From NCBI RefSeq assembly GCF_007748175.1, contig NZ_CP037422.1, forward strand, positions 4,852,334 through 4,916,333: a DNA stretch of 64,000 bases. The letters run 5' to 3'. The notes beneath the pieces were generated by a model. The model was not told the origin of the DNA and searched no databases. It worked only from the letters and a program-made list of their open reading frames with translations. Shown here one piece after another: positions 1 to 8,584 of this stretch. The translations under genes and the position numbers were made by a program. How positions within the stretch are numbered: the stretch's first letter is position 1; each line of letters starts with the position of its first letter. This stretch comes from Gimesia aquarii. GTDB lineage: Bacteria > Planctomycetota > Planctomycetia > Planctomycetales > Planctomycetaceae.

Positions 1-93
1 GCCTTTATTCTAACTCGCTCAGAGGGGAGATGCAAGAAGTCGTCCTGTCTGGTGAAAAGACGATGGCTATCATCAGCAGTAAATGCTGTGTTT

Positions 94-384
94 CTATTCA
101 ATTCCGAGATTGCGTTCTATATTTCTAGCCTTGGAGCTCATGACATACTTCTGCCACCAGGGGTCAGGATCAGACTCTTTGGGGCGATCTCCACGGGCTT
201 CTTCTCCCACAAAACCCCACTGATCGATTTCTTCCTCACCACCACTACTCCAGTCCGAATCAAATGCCTTTGGTTTTAAGGCACGCCATGTCTGCTGATT
301 GGCATCGGCGATGGAATCCATCATTGATGTACAGCCAGAACTTAGGAATAATACGATAGAGAGGGTCAAAATGGACGATTTCAT
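94..384 (-). CDS. small lipoprotein of unknown function
   Basis: About 96 residues. The ATG at 384 is chosen because a strong ribosome binding site (GGAGGAACACCTC) directly precedes it; a longer reading frame reaches 423 but would put that site inside the gene. The N-terminus MKSSILTLSIVLFLSSGC is a lipoprotein signal peptide with the lipidated cysteine at residue 18. The mature part is short, acidic and rich in Trp and Gly, with no domain I recognise. It would be anchored to a membrane facing the periplasm. It is divergent from the deacetylase gene at 598, with 213 bases between them. Function unknown. Confidence 0.7.
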   Translation of the reverse strand: MKSSILTLSIVLFLSSGCTSMMDSIADANQQTWRALKPKAFDSDWSSGGEEEIDQWGFVGEEARGDRPKESDPDPWWQKYVMSSKARNIERNLGIE

Positions 385-597
385 GAGGTGTTCCTCCATA
401 CAACCAACGACGGATGAGGACAAACAGACCTTCAGCCGTTAAGATTGATGGTTAACGATTTAGAAATGAATTGTGAGAGATTGAGTGTTATTTTTGAGAG
501 AAGAGATTCTGGATTCTAATGATTTCGTGAATTGCGTCTACCCCATTTTTTGAGAGTCGTTTAGCAAGCAAAAATATTCCTGATTTAAGGAGCATAC

Positions 598-1305
598 GTG
601 GATTCAGCTCTAGATATACTCGTTGTGGCACCACACCCTGATGACGCGGAAATCAGTGTGGGTGGGACGATCCTGGCCTGCAAACAGCAGGGCCTTAAAG
701 TAGGAGTGATTGAATTAACCAATGGTGAACCAACGCCTTACGGTAGTCCAGAAATCCGTGCGAAAGAAACAGCCGCCGCGACACAAGTTCTGGAGATTGA
801 TTGGCGTGAAAATCTGGGACTTCCAAATCGAAGTTTGGAGTCAAACTTAGAAGCACGGCGTAAGTTGGCAGTGGTATTTCGCACACGACGTCCCAAAGTC
901 ATTTTGGCGCCTTATTGGGATGATGTGCATCCCGATCATGTTGCCGCCAGTCATTTGACTGATGCAGCTCGATTTTGGTCCAAATTGAGTAAAACTGACA
1001 TGGCGGGGGAACCCTATTGGCCGCCTCAGATTTATTATTTCTGGAGCATTCATCTGCGGATTCATCCTAAACCAAGCTTTGTATTCGATATTTCTGACCA
1101 CATTGAACAGAAAATGCAGGCCATTCGATGTTATGAAAGCCAGATGCTGAGGGGCCGTTCTACAGAACATCCCACTATTCTCGATGACATCCAAGATCGT
1201 GCCCGATATTGGGGCTGGTCGATCCACCGCGCCTATGGTGAACCTTATGCCAGTCGTGAGGAAATTGGATTACAAAGTTTTCTACCATTGATATCCCAGA
1301 AATGA
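598..1305 (+). CDS. bshB1: PIG-L/LmbE family deacetylase, BshB1-like
   Basis: Starts at a GTG preceded by AAGGAG. The 235-residue protein has the LmbE-fold zinc motif PHPDDAE at residues 12-18 (ligands His13 and Asp16, general base Asp15) and the second zinc motif HPDH at 111-114. The stretches NLGLPNR and APYWDDVHPDH are typical of the BshB1 subfamily, which removes acetate from N-acetylglucosaminyl-malate during bacillithiol synthesis. Length fits the family. Related enzymes act on other N-acetylglucosaminyl conjugates, so the exact substrate is inferred. No bshA or bshC gene is in the window. No signal peptide, so cytosolic. Confidence 0.8.
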   Translation: MDSALDILVVAPHPDDAEISVGGTILACKQQGLKVGVIELTNGEPTPYGSPEIRAKETAAATQVLEIDWRENLGLPNRSLESNLEARRKLAVVFRTRRPKVILAPYWDDVHPDHVAASHLTDAARFWSKLSKTDMAGEPYWPPQIYYFWSIHLRIHPKPSFVFDISDHIEQKMQAIRCYESQMLRGRSTEHPTILDDIQDRARYWGWSIHRAYGEPYASREEIGLQSFLPLISQK

Positions 1306-1329
1306 GCGTAAAGAGTGAGGGAAATAACA

Positions 1330-1348
1330 ATTTCCCAGGCTGGGAAAT
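1330..1348. repeat. 19-bp perfect inverted repeat in intergenic gap
   Basis: ATTTCCCAGGCTGGGAAAT is a 9+1+9 perfect palindrome lying 24 bases after the BshB1-like gene. It could fold as a tight hairpin but has no following T-run, so it is a poor intrinsic terminator; it could equally be a protein-binding site for the gene downstream. The rest of the 303-base gap from 1306 to 1608 is AT-rich and shows nothing else I can name. Confidence 0.4.
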
Positions 1349-1608
1349 CGAAAGTGATTTCGGAGGAAAATAACGCTTACTATATGATGAAATTTGGTTC
1401 AACCTTGAATATTCGTACTTTTATCGGTTAGACTTTGATTAACAGAGTTTAGTAATCACGACCATTTTTTATGGTACAAAAGAAGTTCATTTTGATGGCC
1501 AGTTTAGATCGATCTAAAAGTCATCAAGTTGCATGGGCTTTGTACAATCCTACCTGAGAACACTCAGTGCAATCCTTCCATTGACATTTATTGAGGAGAA
1601 CAAAGAAG

Positions 1609-3066
1609 ATGTCTCAACACTCTCGTCGCGAATTTCTTGAACAATCCATGTTTGCTGCAGCCAGTGCGGCAGCGTTGGGTGCTTCGATTCCTCATCTCTC
1701 TGCTGCAGAATCAGAATCCAGCAGTCCGAATGAAAAACTGCGAGTTGCCTTACTGGGTGTCAATGGCCGCGGTCAGTCTCATTTGAGTGCCTTTACCGGG
1801 CGAAAAGATACAGAAGTGGTAGCGGTTGTCGACCCTGACGAGAGTGTCGGGATGAAAAAAGGTGTCGGTAACGTTTATAAGAAGACCAACAAAAAACCAG
1901 CCTATTATAAAGATCTGCGAAAAGCGTTTGACGACCAGAAAATTGATATCGTCAGTATTGCCACTCCGAATCACTGGCATGCCCTCGGAGCAATCTGGGC
2001 GATTCAAGCTGGTAAGGACGTTTATTGTGAAAAGCCCGTCAGTCACAATGTGAGTGAAGGACGACGGATTGTCGAAGCAGCTCGAAAATATAACAAGATC
2101 GTTCAGACAGGGACGCAATGCCGCTCACAACCAGGTTTGATTGATGCAATCAAATTTGTCAAAGATGGTGGTATTGGTCAAGTGAAGCTGGCTCGAGGAA
2201 CTTGTTACAAACGACGAAAGTCGATTGGTCCTAAAGGCAACTATGATGTGCCTGCCAGTGTAGACTATGATCTCTGGCTTGGACCGGCACCTATGGCGCC
2301 GCTAACGCGAAAACGATTCCACTATGACTGGCATTGGCAAACACCCACGGGTAACGGTGATCTGGGGAACCAGGGGATTCATCAAATGGATGTTGCTCGC
2401 TGGGGATTAGGCGTCGACAGCATTGGAGACAGTGTGCAAGCCTACGGTGGTCGCCTCGGTTATGTTGATGCAGGTGATGTTGCCAATACACAGGTCAGTA
2501 TTCATCAGTTTGGTGATAAGCGACTTGTATTTGAAGTCCGTGGCTTAGAAACCGAAGCGTACCGAGGTGCTAAGGTAGGAGTTATCTTCTATGGTTCAGA
2601 AGGTTATGTGGTGATTCCGAGCTATAACAGCGCTTCTGCTTTCGATCTAGATGGAAAATTGATCAAGAAGTTTTCTGGTTCAGCAGATCACTTTGCAAAC
2701 TTTGTGGATGCTGTTCGCAGTCGTAAAATTAGTGATCTGAATGCGGATATCGAAGAAGGCCATATCTCCAGTGCCCTCTGTCACTTGGGTAATATCTCCT
2801 ATGAACTTGGTGAACAGGTTCCTGTGCAAGAGCTTAACGCCCGATTTACAGGTGATGCGGAAGCTCAGGAAACTTTAGGACGTTATCGCGAGCACCTGAG
2901 CAACAACAAGCTGGACCCAGCCAAGACCCAAGTCAGCTTAGGGCCTGAGTTGAGTCTTGATGGTAAGAAGGAAGTCTTCACCGGTTCAATGGCTTCCACA
3001 GCAAATCCCAAACTGACACGTGAATATCGTGCTCCATTTGTGGTTCCATCTACAGCGAAGCTCTAA
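1609..3066 (+). CDS. Tat-exported Gfo/Idh/MocA family oxidoreductase
   Basis: 485 residues from the ATG at 1609, which has TTGAGGAG 11 bases upstream; an in-frame TTG at 1591 overlaps that site. The N-terminus SRREFLEQSMFAAASAAALG is a twin-arginine signal, so the protein is exported folded, probably with its nucleotide bound. A Rossmann NAD(P)-binding domain follows (VALLGVNGRG near residue 50) and the family motif YCEKPVSHN lies near 145. The C-terminal half contains the substrate domain, with WHWQTPTGNGDLGNQGIHQMD as a characteristic block. Such exported paralogues are numerous in planctomycetes and are thought to act on sugars or cyclitols; the substrate cannot be told. A strong terminator follows. 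Confidence 0.85.
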   Translation: MSQHSRREFLEQSMFAAASAAALGASIPHLSAAESESSSPNEKLRVALLGVNGRGQSHLSAFTGRKDTEVVAVVDPDESVGMKKGVGNVYKKTNKKPAYYKDLRKAFDDQKIDIVSIATPNHWHALGAIWAIQAGKDVYCEKPVSHNVSEGRRIVEAARKYNKIVQTGTQCRSQPGLIDAIKFVKDGGIGQVKLARGTCYKRRKSIGPKGNYDVPASVDYDLWLGPAPMAPLTRKRFHYDWHWQTPTGNGDLGNQGIHQMDVARWGLGVDSIGDSVQAYGGRLGYVDAGDVANTQVSIHQFGDKRLVFEVRGLETEAYRGAKVGVIFYGSEGYVVIPSYNSASAFDLDGKLIKKFSGSADHFANFVDAVRSRKISDLNADIEEGHISSALCHLGNISYELGEQVPVQELNARFTGDAEAQETLGRYREHLSNNKLDPAKTQVSLGPELSLDGKKEVFTGSMASTANPKLTREYRAPFVVPSTAKL

Positions 3067-3095
3067 AATGTTTGAGATTTATTGTTAATAAATTT

Positions 3096-3129
3096 GGCCC
3101 ATTTGTCGTTTTGACAGATGGGCCTTTTT
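3096..3129 (+). terminator. intrinsic terminator after the Gfo/Idh/MocA gene
   Basis: A 12-bp stem (GGCCCATTTGTC paired with GACAGATGGGCC, one G-U pair) with a GTTTT loop, followed directly by TTTTT. It ends only a few bases before the promoter-like site of the next gene. Confidence 0.85.
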
Positions 3130-3136
3130 GTTGACA

Positions 3137-3145
3137 TGCTATAAT
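3137..3145 (+). promoter_or_regulatory. extended -10 promoter for the downstream synthase gene
   Basis: TGCTATAAT is a perfect extended -10 element (TG, one base, TATAAT). No -35 at normal spacing is evident; a TTGACA at 3111-3116 is 23 bases upstream and lies inside the terminator stem. Transcription would start near 3152, which excludes the upstream TTG at 3128 as a start and favours the ATG at 3197. Confidence 0.5.
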
Positions 3146-3196
3146 CCTCTGCAATTCAAAAACTGTGAGATCAACTTTTTGTATGGATACAATTTG

Positions 3197-4417
3197 ATGT
3201 TTCAGCTTTTCTCGCGTGCGAAAAAAAACGTTAAAATCAAAGTAAAGCGTGCGGTCATCCGACATCATCGCCGGTCAGGTACTGTTTTATTCAGTGATAC
3301 CACGTTACGGGATGGCGAACAGATGCCCGGCGCCACGTTGGATCCGATCGAGAAACTACAAATCGCCAAAGCACTGGAGGCGGCAGGCGTGCATTCTTTA
3401 GACGCCGGGTTCCCTGCATCTTCACAGGCAGATATCGAAGCCATTCAAAGTATGGTAGGTGTGATTAAAAAACCTGTACTCACAGCCTTGTGCCGCACAT
3501 TACCGGGTGATATTGACGCTGCCGAACTGGCATTGGCTGGAAATCCACCACATAAAAGAGGAGTGAGTCTATTTTGTGGAACCAGCCCTTTGCATCGCCA
3601 GTTTAAACTCGAGAAAAGCAAAGCGGAAGTTCTCAAACTGATCGTTGATAGTATTCAATATGCGGTAGAAAAATTTGATATTGTGGCTTTCAGTCCCGAA
3701 GACGCGAGTCGAACCGAACCCGATTTTCTGTGTGAGGTCTACCGAGAGGCGATTGCTGCCGGTGCCACGACGATTGGATTTCCAGACACGGTGGGGATTC
3801 TGACGCCTTATAAAGCTCAGAATTTTATCTGCCAGATCCAAGACCAGGTTCCGGGTATTGAAAACGTGTTGTTGGCAGTTCACTTTCACAATGATCTTGG
3901 TTTGGCGGTAGCGAATACATTAGCTTGTATTGAAGCAGGTGCAAATGTGGTGCAGTGCACTGTGAATGGTATCGGAGAGCGTGCCGGAAATGCGGCTCTC
4001 GAAGAAGTCGCGATGGCATTGTATTTACATCAGGATGAGTTTGAGCGTCCCCATCATTTGAATATCTCTCAATTAGAGCCATTGTGTCAATTGGTCTCTA
4101 ATTTGACAGGGATTTCACTCTCACCCATGAAGCCGGTGGGGGGCTGTAATATCTTTGCGACCGAAGCAGGAATTCATCAGGATGGTTTGCTCAAAAATCC
4201 TGATACTTATCTGCCTTATCGTCCAGAAACGGTAGGAGCAGATGGCATTAAGCTTGTGTTAGGACGGCACAGTGGAAAGAAAGCAATTCTACATCGGCTG
4301 CACGAATTGGGAAAAGAGCCAAACGAAAAAGTGTTGCAGCGCGTTTTAGTCGCGATCAAAGAACTTCCCAAGGGGGAACTGGTCGATGATGATCTGTTAC
4401 TGAGGCTGTCTGATTGA
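3197..4417 (+). CDS. 2-isopropylmalate/homocitrate/citramalate synthase family protein
   Basis: 406 residues from the ATG at 3197, chosen because a promoter-like element lies at 3137-3145; the frame is open further upstream and no strong ribosome binding site is visible. The catalytic TIM barrel begins with [14 protein letters not shown], the acyl-CoA/keto-acid binding signature, and contains HFHNDLGLA (metal-binding His pair) and [15 protein letters not shown]. The later block [16 protein letters not shown] is typical of this family. The enzyme condenses acetyl-CoA with a 2-keto acid. The LeuA C-terminal regulatory domain (about 130 residues) is absent, so the length fits homocitrate synthase (NifV/HCS) or short isopropylmalate synthases. 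No nif or leu neighbours help choose. It converges on purQ with a 2-base gap. Confidence 0.75.
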   Translation: MFQLFSRAKKNVKIKVKRAVIRHHRRSGTVLFSDTTLRDGEQMPGATLDPIEKLQIAKALEAAGVHSLDAGFPASSQADIEAIQSMVGVIKKPVLTALCRTLPGDIDAAELALAGNPPHKRGVSLFCGTSPLHRQFKLEKSKAEVLKLIVDSIQYAVEKFDIVAFSPEDASRTEPDFLCEVYREAIAAGATTIGFPDTVGILTPYKAQNFICQIQDQVPGIENVLLAVHFHNDLGLAVANTLACIEAGANVVQCTVNGIGERAGNAALEEVAMALYLHQDEFERPHHLNISQLEPLCQLVSNLTGISLSPMKPVGGCNIFATEAGIHQDGLLKNPDTYLPYRPETVGADGIKLVLGRHSGKKAILHRLHELGKEPNEKVLQRVLVAIKELPKGELVDDDLLLRLSD

Positions 4418-4419
4418 TG

Positions 4420-5235
4420 CTATTCAAAATAATTGACGGCATTACGAAAGAGCTGGATACCTGCGCCTTCACCTTCCAGGCCGAGACGCGTCCATTGGGG
4501 ATGTTGCGTTGCGAATAAAAAACGTTCAGGATGTGGCATCAAGCCTAGGATACGCCCTGTAGGATCACCCAATGCGGCGATATTGTAAGCCGAACCGTTG
4601 GGATTGATTGGATAATCCAAGATCTCTTCTTGAAGAGTTGTTTCTGCTTCTCCTGATTCACGATAACACATGGCGATTTGCTGATTGGCTTTCCACCTTT
4701 CAATAACCGCCACATCGCTCACCGCAATGCGTCCTTCGGCATGGGCAATAGGAAGTTCAATCTGATCGATTCCCTTCAGAAATACATTTTCTGGTGCAAG
4801 CACTCCGAGTTGAACCCAGAGCGATGTATATTTTCCATTAGTATTCCAGGTCAGTGTTGCATCGCGGCTTTGATTTGGTGGAGAAGGCCAGCTTTTCGCA
4901 CCTCCGGGAAGAATTCCGGCTTTGAGAAGAACTTGAAAGCCGTTGCAAATCCCCAAAACCAATTTATCTGCTGCAAGAAAATTTCCAATTGTTTCGGAGA
5001 GTTGCCCCTGCAAGTGACTGGCAAAGATCACACCGGCGCCTACATCATCCCCATAGCTGAAACCGCCGGGAAGGCAGAGAATCTGATAATCGTCTAACTG
5101 ATTGGGATTCTCCAGCAATTGAAGTAAATGAATTCTTGTTGGATGGGCTCCACAGAGATCGAATGCGTGTGCGGTTTCGATGTCGCAGTTTGTTCCGGGT
5201 GCACGTAACACACAGACTTTTGGGGAAGTTGACAT
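4420..5235 (-). CDS. purQ: phosphoribosylformylglycinamidine synthase subunit PurQ
   Basis: 271-residue class I glutamine amidotransferase that supplies ammonia for the fourth step of purine synthesis. It opens with VCVLRAPGTNCD, the PurQ signature, and contains LPGGFSYGDD. The nucleophile is Cys97 in LGICNGFQ, and the His235-Glu237 pair is in MPHPERF. Length and the absence of a fused PurL domain mean a separate PurL (and probably PurS) must be encoded elsewhere, as none is here. It starts at an ATG with no obvious ribosome binding site. Cytosolic. Confidence 0.92.
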   Translation of the reverse strand: MSTSPKVCVLRAPGTNCDIETAHAFDLCGAHPTRIHLLQLLENPNQLDDYQILCLPGGFSYGDDVGAGVIFASHLQGQLSETIGNFLAADKLVLGICNGFQVLLKAGILPGGAKSWPSPPNQSRDATLTWNTNGKYTSLWVQLGVLAPENVFLKGIDQIELPIAHAEGRIAVSDVAVIERWKANQQIAMCYRESGEAETTLQEEILDYPINPNGSAYNIAALGDPTGRILGLMPHPERFLFATQHPQWTRLGLEGEGAGIQLFRNAVNYFE

Positions 5236-5584
5236 AAGAGCAGAACTAATCCTTACAATTTTACTACAAATTCCAGGGGGATGAGAGGCGTTCTCGTTAA
5301 GAAGGATGCTATTGCGAAAACCATTTTTCTTCCAGAGTTACGGCGTTGATACCCTATAAAAACTCTGTTTTCCTGTGTTCCGAATAAATGATTATCGTTT
5401 TGGGTTTATAAGTCTTTTATTATTAGTGGTTTATGTGGAATGTTTTTTCTGGGGACCAGTGGAAATCGATCTATTCGTTATAGAGTGAATCTGGTATAGT
5501 CCGCAACTCCTCACAGATTCTGTTCTGTCTTGATTTTCATCAAAATGAGATCAAAGATTTGCTTCTAAATAAGTACGCCGTTTC
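5236..5584. other. 349-base divergent intergenic region
   Basis: Lies between purQ (minus) and a lipoprotein gene (plus) and must hold promoters for both. On the plus strand TGGTATAGT at 5492-5500 is an extended -10 element, about 85 bases before the start codon at 5585; no good -35 accompanies it. No coding sequence or clear RNA structure seen. Confidence 0.35.
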
Positions 5585-5944
5585 ATGAGCTTCTTTTTTC
5601 GCGTGTTCCTGCTTGCTTTATTGCTACCTGCTTGTTCGGGGTGCTTTAATTCCTATAACACCCGGATTCCACGTATTTTTCCGGGGCGTCAGGCTATGAC
5701 TCGCGGTCAGCGCATCCAGGAAAAAAAACTAATGGAGCTCGAAGATCCATTGCCATCCAGTGCTTTAGGTCCGGATGTAGTACGTCCTCGTGAATTTGGG
5801 ACTCAGCGAACCGAGTCAAGGTTGGCGATTGAACAGTCAATGCGTAGCCGTCCTTTTGTGCAGCCACGTCCGGGAGAAACTTTGCACCCTGTACCGGAAT
5901 TATCGGGTCGCAATTCGAAATATCCTGAAGTCATTCGTCCTTAA
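5585..5944 (+). CDS. small proline- and arginine-rich lipoprotein
   Basis: 119 residues. The hydrophobic N-terminus ending in LLPACSGC is a lipoprotein-type signal, with Cys17 or Cys20 as possible lipidated residues. The rest is short, rich in Arg, Pro and Glu, and probably unstructured. No recognised domain. It is the first of three consecutive exported-protein genes on this strand, 114 bases ahead of the alpha-barrel repeat protein, and may share its transcript. Function unknown. Confidence 0.6.
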   Translation: MSFFFRVFLLALLLPACSGCFNSYNTRIPRIFPGRQAMTRGQRIQEKKLMELEDPLPSSALGPDVVRPREFGTQRTESRLAIEQSMRSRPFVQPRPGETLHPVPELSGRNSKYPEVIRP

Positions 5945-6058
5945 TCGCACTGACCGGATATGCTTTTTCTATGCTTCTACTTTTCATTGCCTGTGCATTA
6001 CGTACAATACAGTATCTGAAGAGACGCTTTGAACTTTATTTCAGGGTAAGTAGCTATT

Positions 6059-7156
6059 TTGAAATTTCAATTCTACCGTTTTATTCCACTTTCCAAATTG
6101 GCTGATCGTTTTTGGCTCATATTGCTTGTGTTGAGCGCGATTTTTGCTGTTGGGAGAACTGCAGTCTACGCTCAGGTGGAAGTGAACCGTTCGATTGATG
6201 TACAAGGCAAAAAGTATTATACGCCACAGACGCGCGTTACCGTAAAGCGAGGTCTTAAATTTCTTGCGGAAAGACAACACCCCGATGGTTCGTTTGGTTC
6301 TGGTTCCACGTTTAAAACGAATGTTGCTGTTACTGCGCTGTGTGGAATGGCGTTTCTAGCAGATGGGAATACACCAGGGCGAGGGAAATATGGACTTCAG
6401 GTCCAAAAGGCGGTTGATTTTATTCTGGCTTCGTGCAAACCATCTGGGTATATCATTTCTCCCGATAGCATTTCACACGGTCCCATGTACGGTCATGGCT
6501 TTGCCACATTGTTTCTTGCGGAAGTGTATGGGATGACTCGCAGTAAAGATGTGCGTGTAAAATTAGAAAAGGCTGTGGAACTGATTGTGAAGTCTCAAAA
6601 TTCAAAAGGGGGCTGGCGATATACTCCCGAGAGTAAAGACGCTGATCTGTCAGTGACGGTTTGCCAGATTATGGCATTAAGGGCTGCTCGGAATTGTGGA
6701 ATCTTTGTTTCCAAAGACGTCATTGATCGTTGTATTGATTATGTTAAGAAAAGCCAGAATCCAGATGGAGGATTTCGCTATCAACTTGTAAGACAAGCTG
6801 TGAGTGAATTTCCCAGGTCCGCTGCAGGAGTTGTGGCCCTTTATAGCGCCGGGATCTATGAAGGGGCGGAAATTCAGAATGGACTGTCTTATTTAATGCG
6901 GCATCTACCCAATCAGCGTTATTTCAGGGGGAGCCACTTTTTTTATGGCCAATATTATGCCGTACAGGCAATGTGGCAAGCTGGAGGTCAATATTGGGGA
7001 CGTTGGTATCCTGCAATCAGAGAAGAATTGATTTCCGGCCAAATGACAAGTGGTGGTTGGCGTCCCGACAGTTCAAATTGCATCGAATATAGTACCGCCA
7101 TGTCTTGTATTGTGTTACAGATTCCACGCAATAATATCCCTATCTTTCAGCGTTAA
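6059..7156 (+). CDS. secreted prenyltransferase/squalene-oxidase repeat protein
   Basis: 365 residues from a TTG start with AGGGTAAG upstream. A signal peptide runs to about residue 39 (cleavage near VYA-Q). The rest is made of repeated helix-hairpin units carrying the motif P-D-G-S/G-F or G-G-W (QHPDGSFGSG, SKGGWRYTPE, NPDGGFRYQL, SGGWRPDSS), the pattern of the alpha-alpha toroid in squalene-hopene cyclases and protein prenyltransferases. The cyclase DXDD acid motif is not present; DADLS is the nearest string. It is about half the length of a cyclase. A binding or structural role outside the cytoplasm is more likely than terpene chemistry. Confidence 0.75.
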   Translation: MKFQFYRFIPLSKLADRFWLILLVLSAIFAVGRTAVYAQVEVNRSIDVQGKKYYTPQTRVTVKRGLKFLAERQHPDGSFGSGSTFKTNVAVTALCGMAFLADGNTPGRGKYGLQVQKAVDFILASCKPSGYIISPDSISHGPMYGHGFATLFLAEVYGMTRSKDVRVKLEKAVELIVKSQNSKGGWRYTPESKDADLSVTVCQIMALRAARNCGIFVSKDVIDRCIDYVKKSQNPDGGFRYQLVRQAVSEFPRSAAGVVALYSAGIYEGAEIQNGLSYLMRHLPNQRYFRGSHFFYGQYYAVQAMWQAGGQYWGRWYPAIREELISGQMTSGGWRPDSSNCIEYSTAMSCIVLQIPRNNIPIFQR

Positions 7157-7197
7157 ACTAATTTTATCGGTTTCATAGTTTTTTTGTTCGGTCTGTT

Positions 7198-8394
7198 ATG
7201 CGATTTTCAGTGATCATCTATTTTGTTTGCTGCTTTATTTTAGAAGTGGCTGTGATGGCTGCTGAGCTCTATCCGATCGAGGGGAATTTCGTTCAGGGTA
7301 AATTACTACAAGTTAACCAGAATCAGATTACGTTACAGACAACATCAGGCAAACAAATTTTTCCTGCCGATGAAACGATCAGAGTTAACTTGGGAAATCA
7401 TAGTCTTCCTCGACCAAATGAAGGACTGATTGTTCTTGCGAATGATGATCGTATACATGCAAAATTACTTCGCTCCGAAGATGAAACGATCCTCATACGT
7501 TTAGTCTCCTATCCCGAAGTGGGAGAATTGAAAGTACCACTGGAAACGATACAGGCTGTTTATTTTCAATGGCCTTCTATGCAGCAAGGTCGTTCACAAT
7601 TTATAAAAAAAATTGCACGTATAGAAAAAAAGTCAGATCTCTTTTATTTGAAAAACGGAGATTTTCTGGAAGGGGAATTTCTGGGATTTAATGCATCGAC
7701 ATTCCGATTCGAATCGAGGGCCGGCGAAACAGCGATTCCCCGGCGGGGAATTCGTTTTTTTTGTTTTAATCCGGAGTTGATCAATTTTCCGCAACCGGAT
7801 CAGTTACACTATCAAATAGAACTGTCAGACGGTACACGTCTGACAGCATCTTCACTTACAATCGTCAAGAAAATGGCAACGATCAAAACATTATTTGGGG
7901 CAGAGATCCAGATTGAGTTAAATCAATTGAATTCTATTGTCCCATTAGACGGAAAGGTCATTTACCTGTCACAACTCAAACCGACTGCTTATGAATTTAC
8001 TCCTTTTTTTTCTCAACAGTGGGGCTGGAGTCGAAATCGGAATGTTTTATCAGGACCGCTGATTGTAGGAGGTAAGGAATTTGCCTTTGGTATCGGAATG
8101 CACAGCGCTGCTGAATTGAGTTATGATCTTGATGGCAAATATGCCAGGTTCCAGACAGAAGTGGGAATCGATGATGCAACTAATGGAGCAGGTGATGTTA
8201 AAGTAGCGATTCTCGTCGATCGACGCATTGTCTTTCAGAAAGTGATTCGTGGAAGCAAACAGCAAGCAGTCGTTGTTCCACATATCGATCTTACTGGTGC
8301 CAAAGAGTTAGTGCTGAAAGTGGACTTTGGGAAGAATGCAGATATTCAAGATCATGTCAACTGGTGTCGTCCAGTTTTGATTCTAAAGAAATAA
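7198..8394 (+). CDS. secreted NPCBM-domain protein with SH3-like repeats
   Basis: 398 residues with a signal peptide ending near MAA-E (residue 22). Residues about 25-260 appear to be four beta-rich units of roughly 60 residues with the pattern N/D-G-D-x-L-x-G-x-h followed by a short strand and a closing I/V-x-x-L/I, for example KNGDFLEGEFLGFNAS and SDGTRLTASSLTI. Residues about 262-398 form an NPCBM carbohydrate-binding domain (FAFGIGMHSAAELSYDLDG, FQTEVGIDD, NWCRPVLI). NPCBM modules bind galactosides or other glycans. No catalytic domain is present. It sits 41 bases behind the alpha-barrel repeat gene and is probably co-transcribed with it. Confidence 0.75.
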   Translation: MRFSVIIYFVCCFILEVAVMAAELYPIEGNFVQGKLLQVNQNQITLQTTSGKQIFPADETIRVNLGNHSLPRPNEGLIVLANDDRIHAKLLRSEDETILIRLVSYPEVGELKVPLETIQAVYFQWPSMQQGRSQFIKKIARIEKKSDLFYLKNGDFLEGEFLGFNASTFRFESRAGETAIPRRGIRFFCFNPELINFPQPDQLHYQIELSDGTRLTASSLTIVKKMATIKTLFGAEIQIELNQLNSIVPLDGKVIYLSQLKPTAYEFTPFFSQQWGWSRNRNVLSGPLIVGGKEFAFGIGMHSAAELSYDLDGKYARFQTEVGIDDATNGAGDVKVAILVDRRIVFQKVIRGSKQQAVVVPHIDLTGAKELVLKVDFGKNADIQDHVNWCRPVLILKK

Positions 8395-8584
8395 CTCTGT
8401 TATCTTTCGACGAATGCAATTTTGTCTGGTGAGTAGCGTTGCCACGTCGTTTTTTCTATTCTGGAGTGCGTCCAAGATAAAGATTGTAGCTTAAATGCTA
8501 TTATAAATCTAGATCCAGGCTAATGACTGATGTTAGTCATAATTTTCATCCGTTAACCTCGATTAATTACAAAGAAAACAGCTT

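Noticed and set aside
1-93. Search for a partial gene at the left edge
   Set aside because: No frame with a start, signal or family pattern is visible in these bases.
52-279. 75-codon plus-strand frame at the window start
   Set aside because: It is antisense to the lipoprotein gene, which has a clear signal peptide and a strong ribosome binding site.
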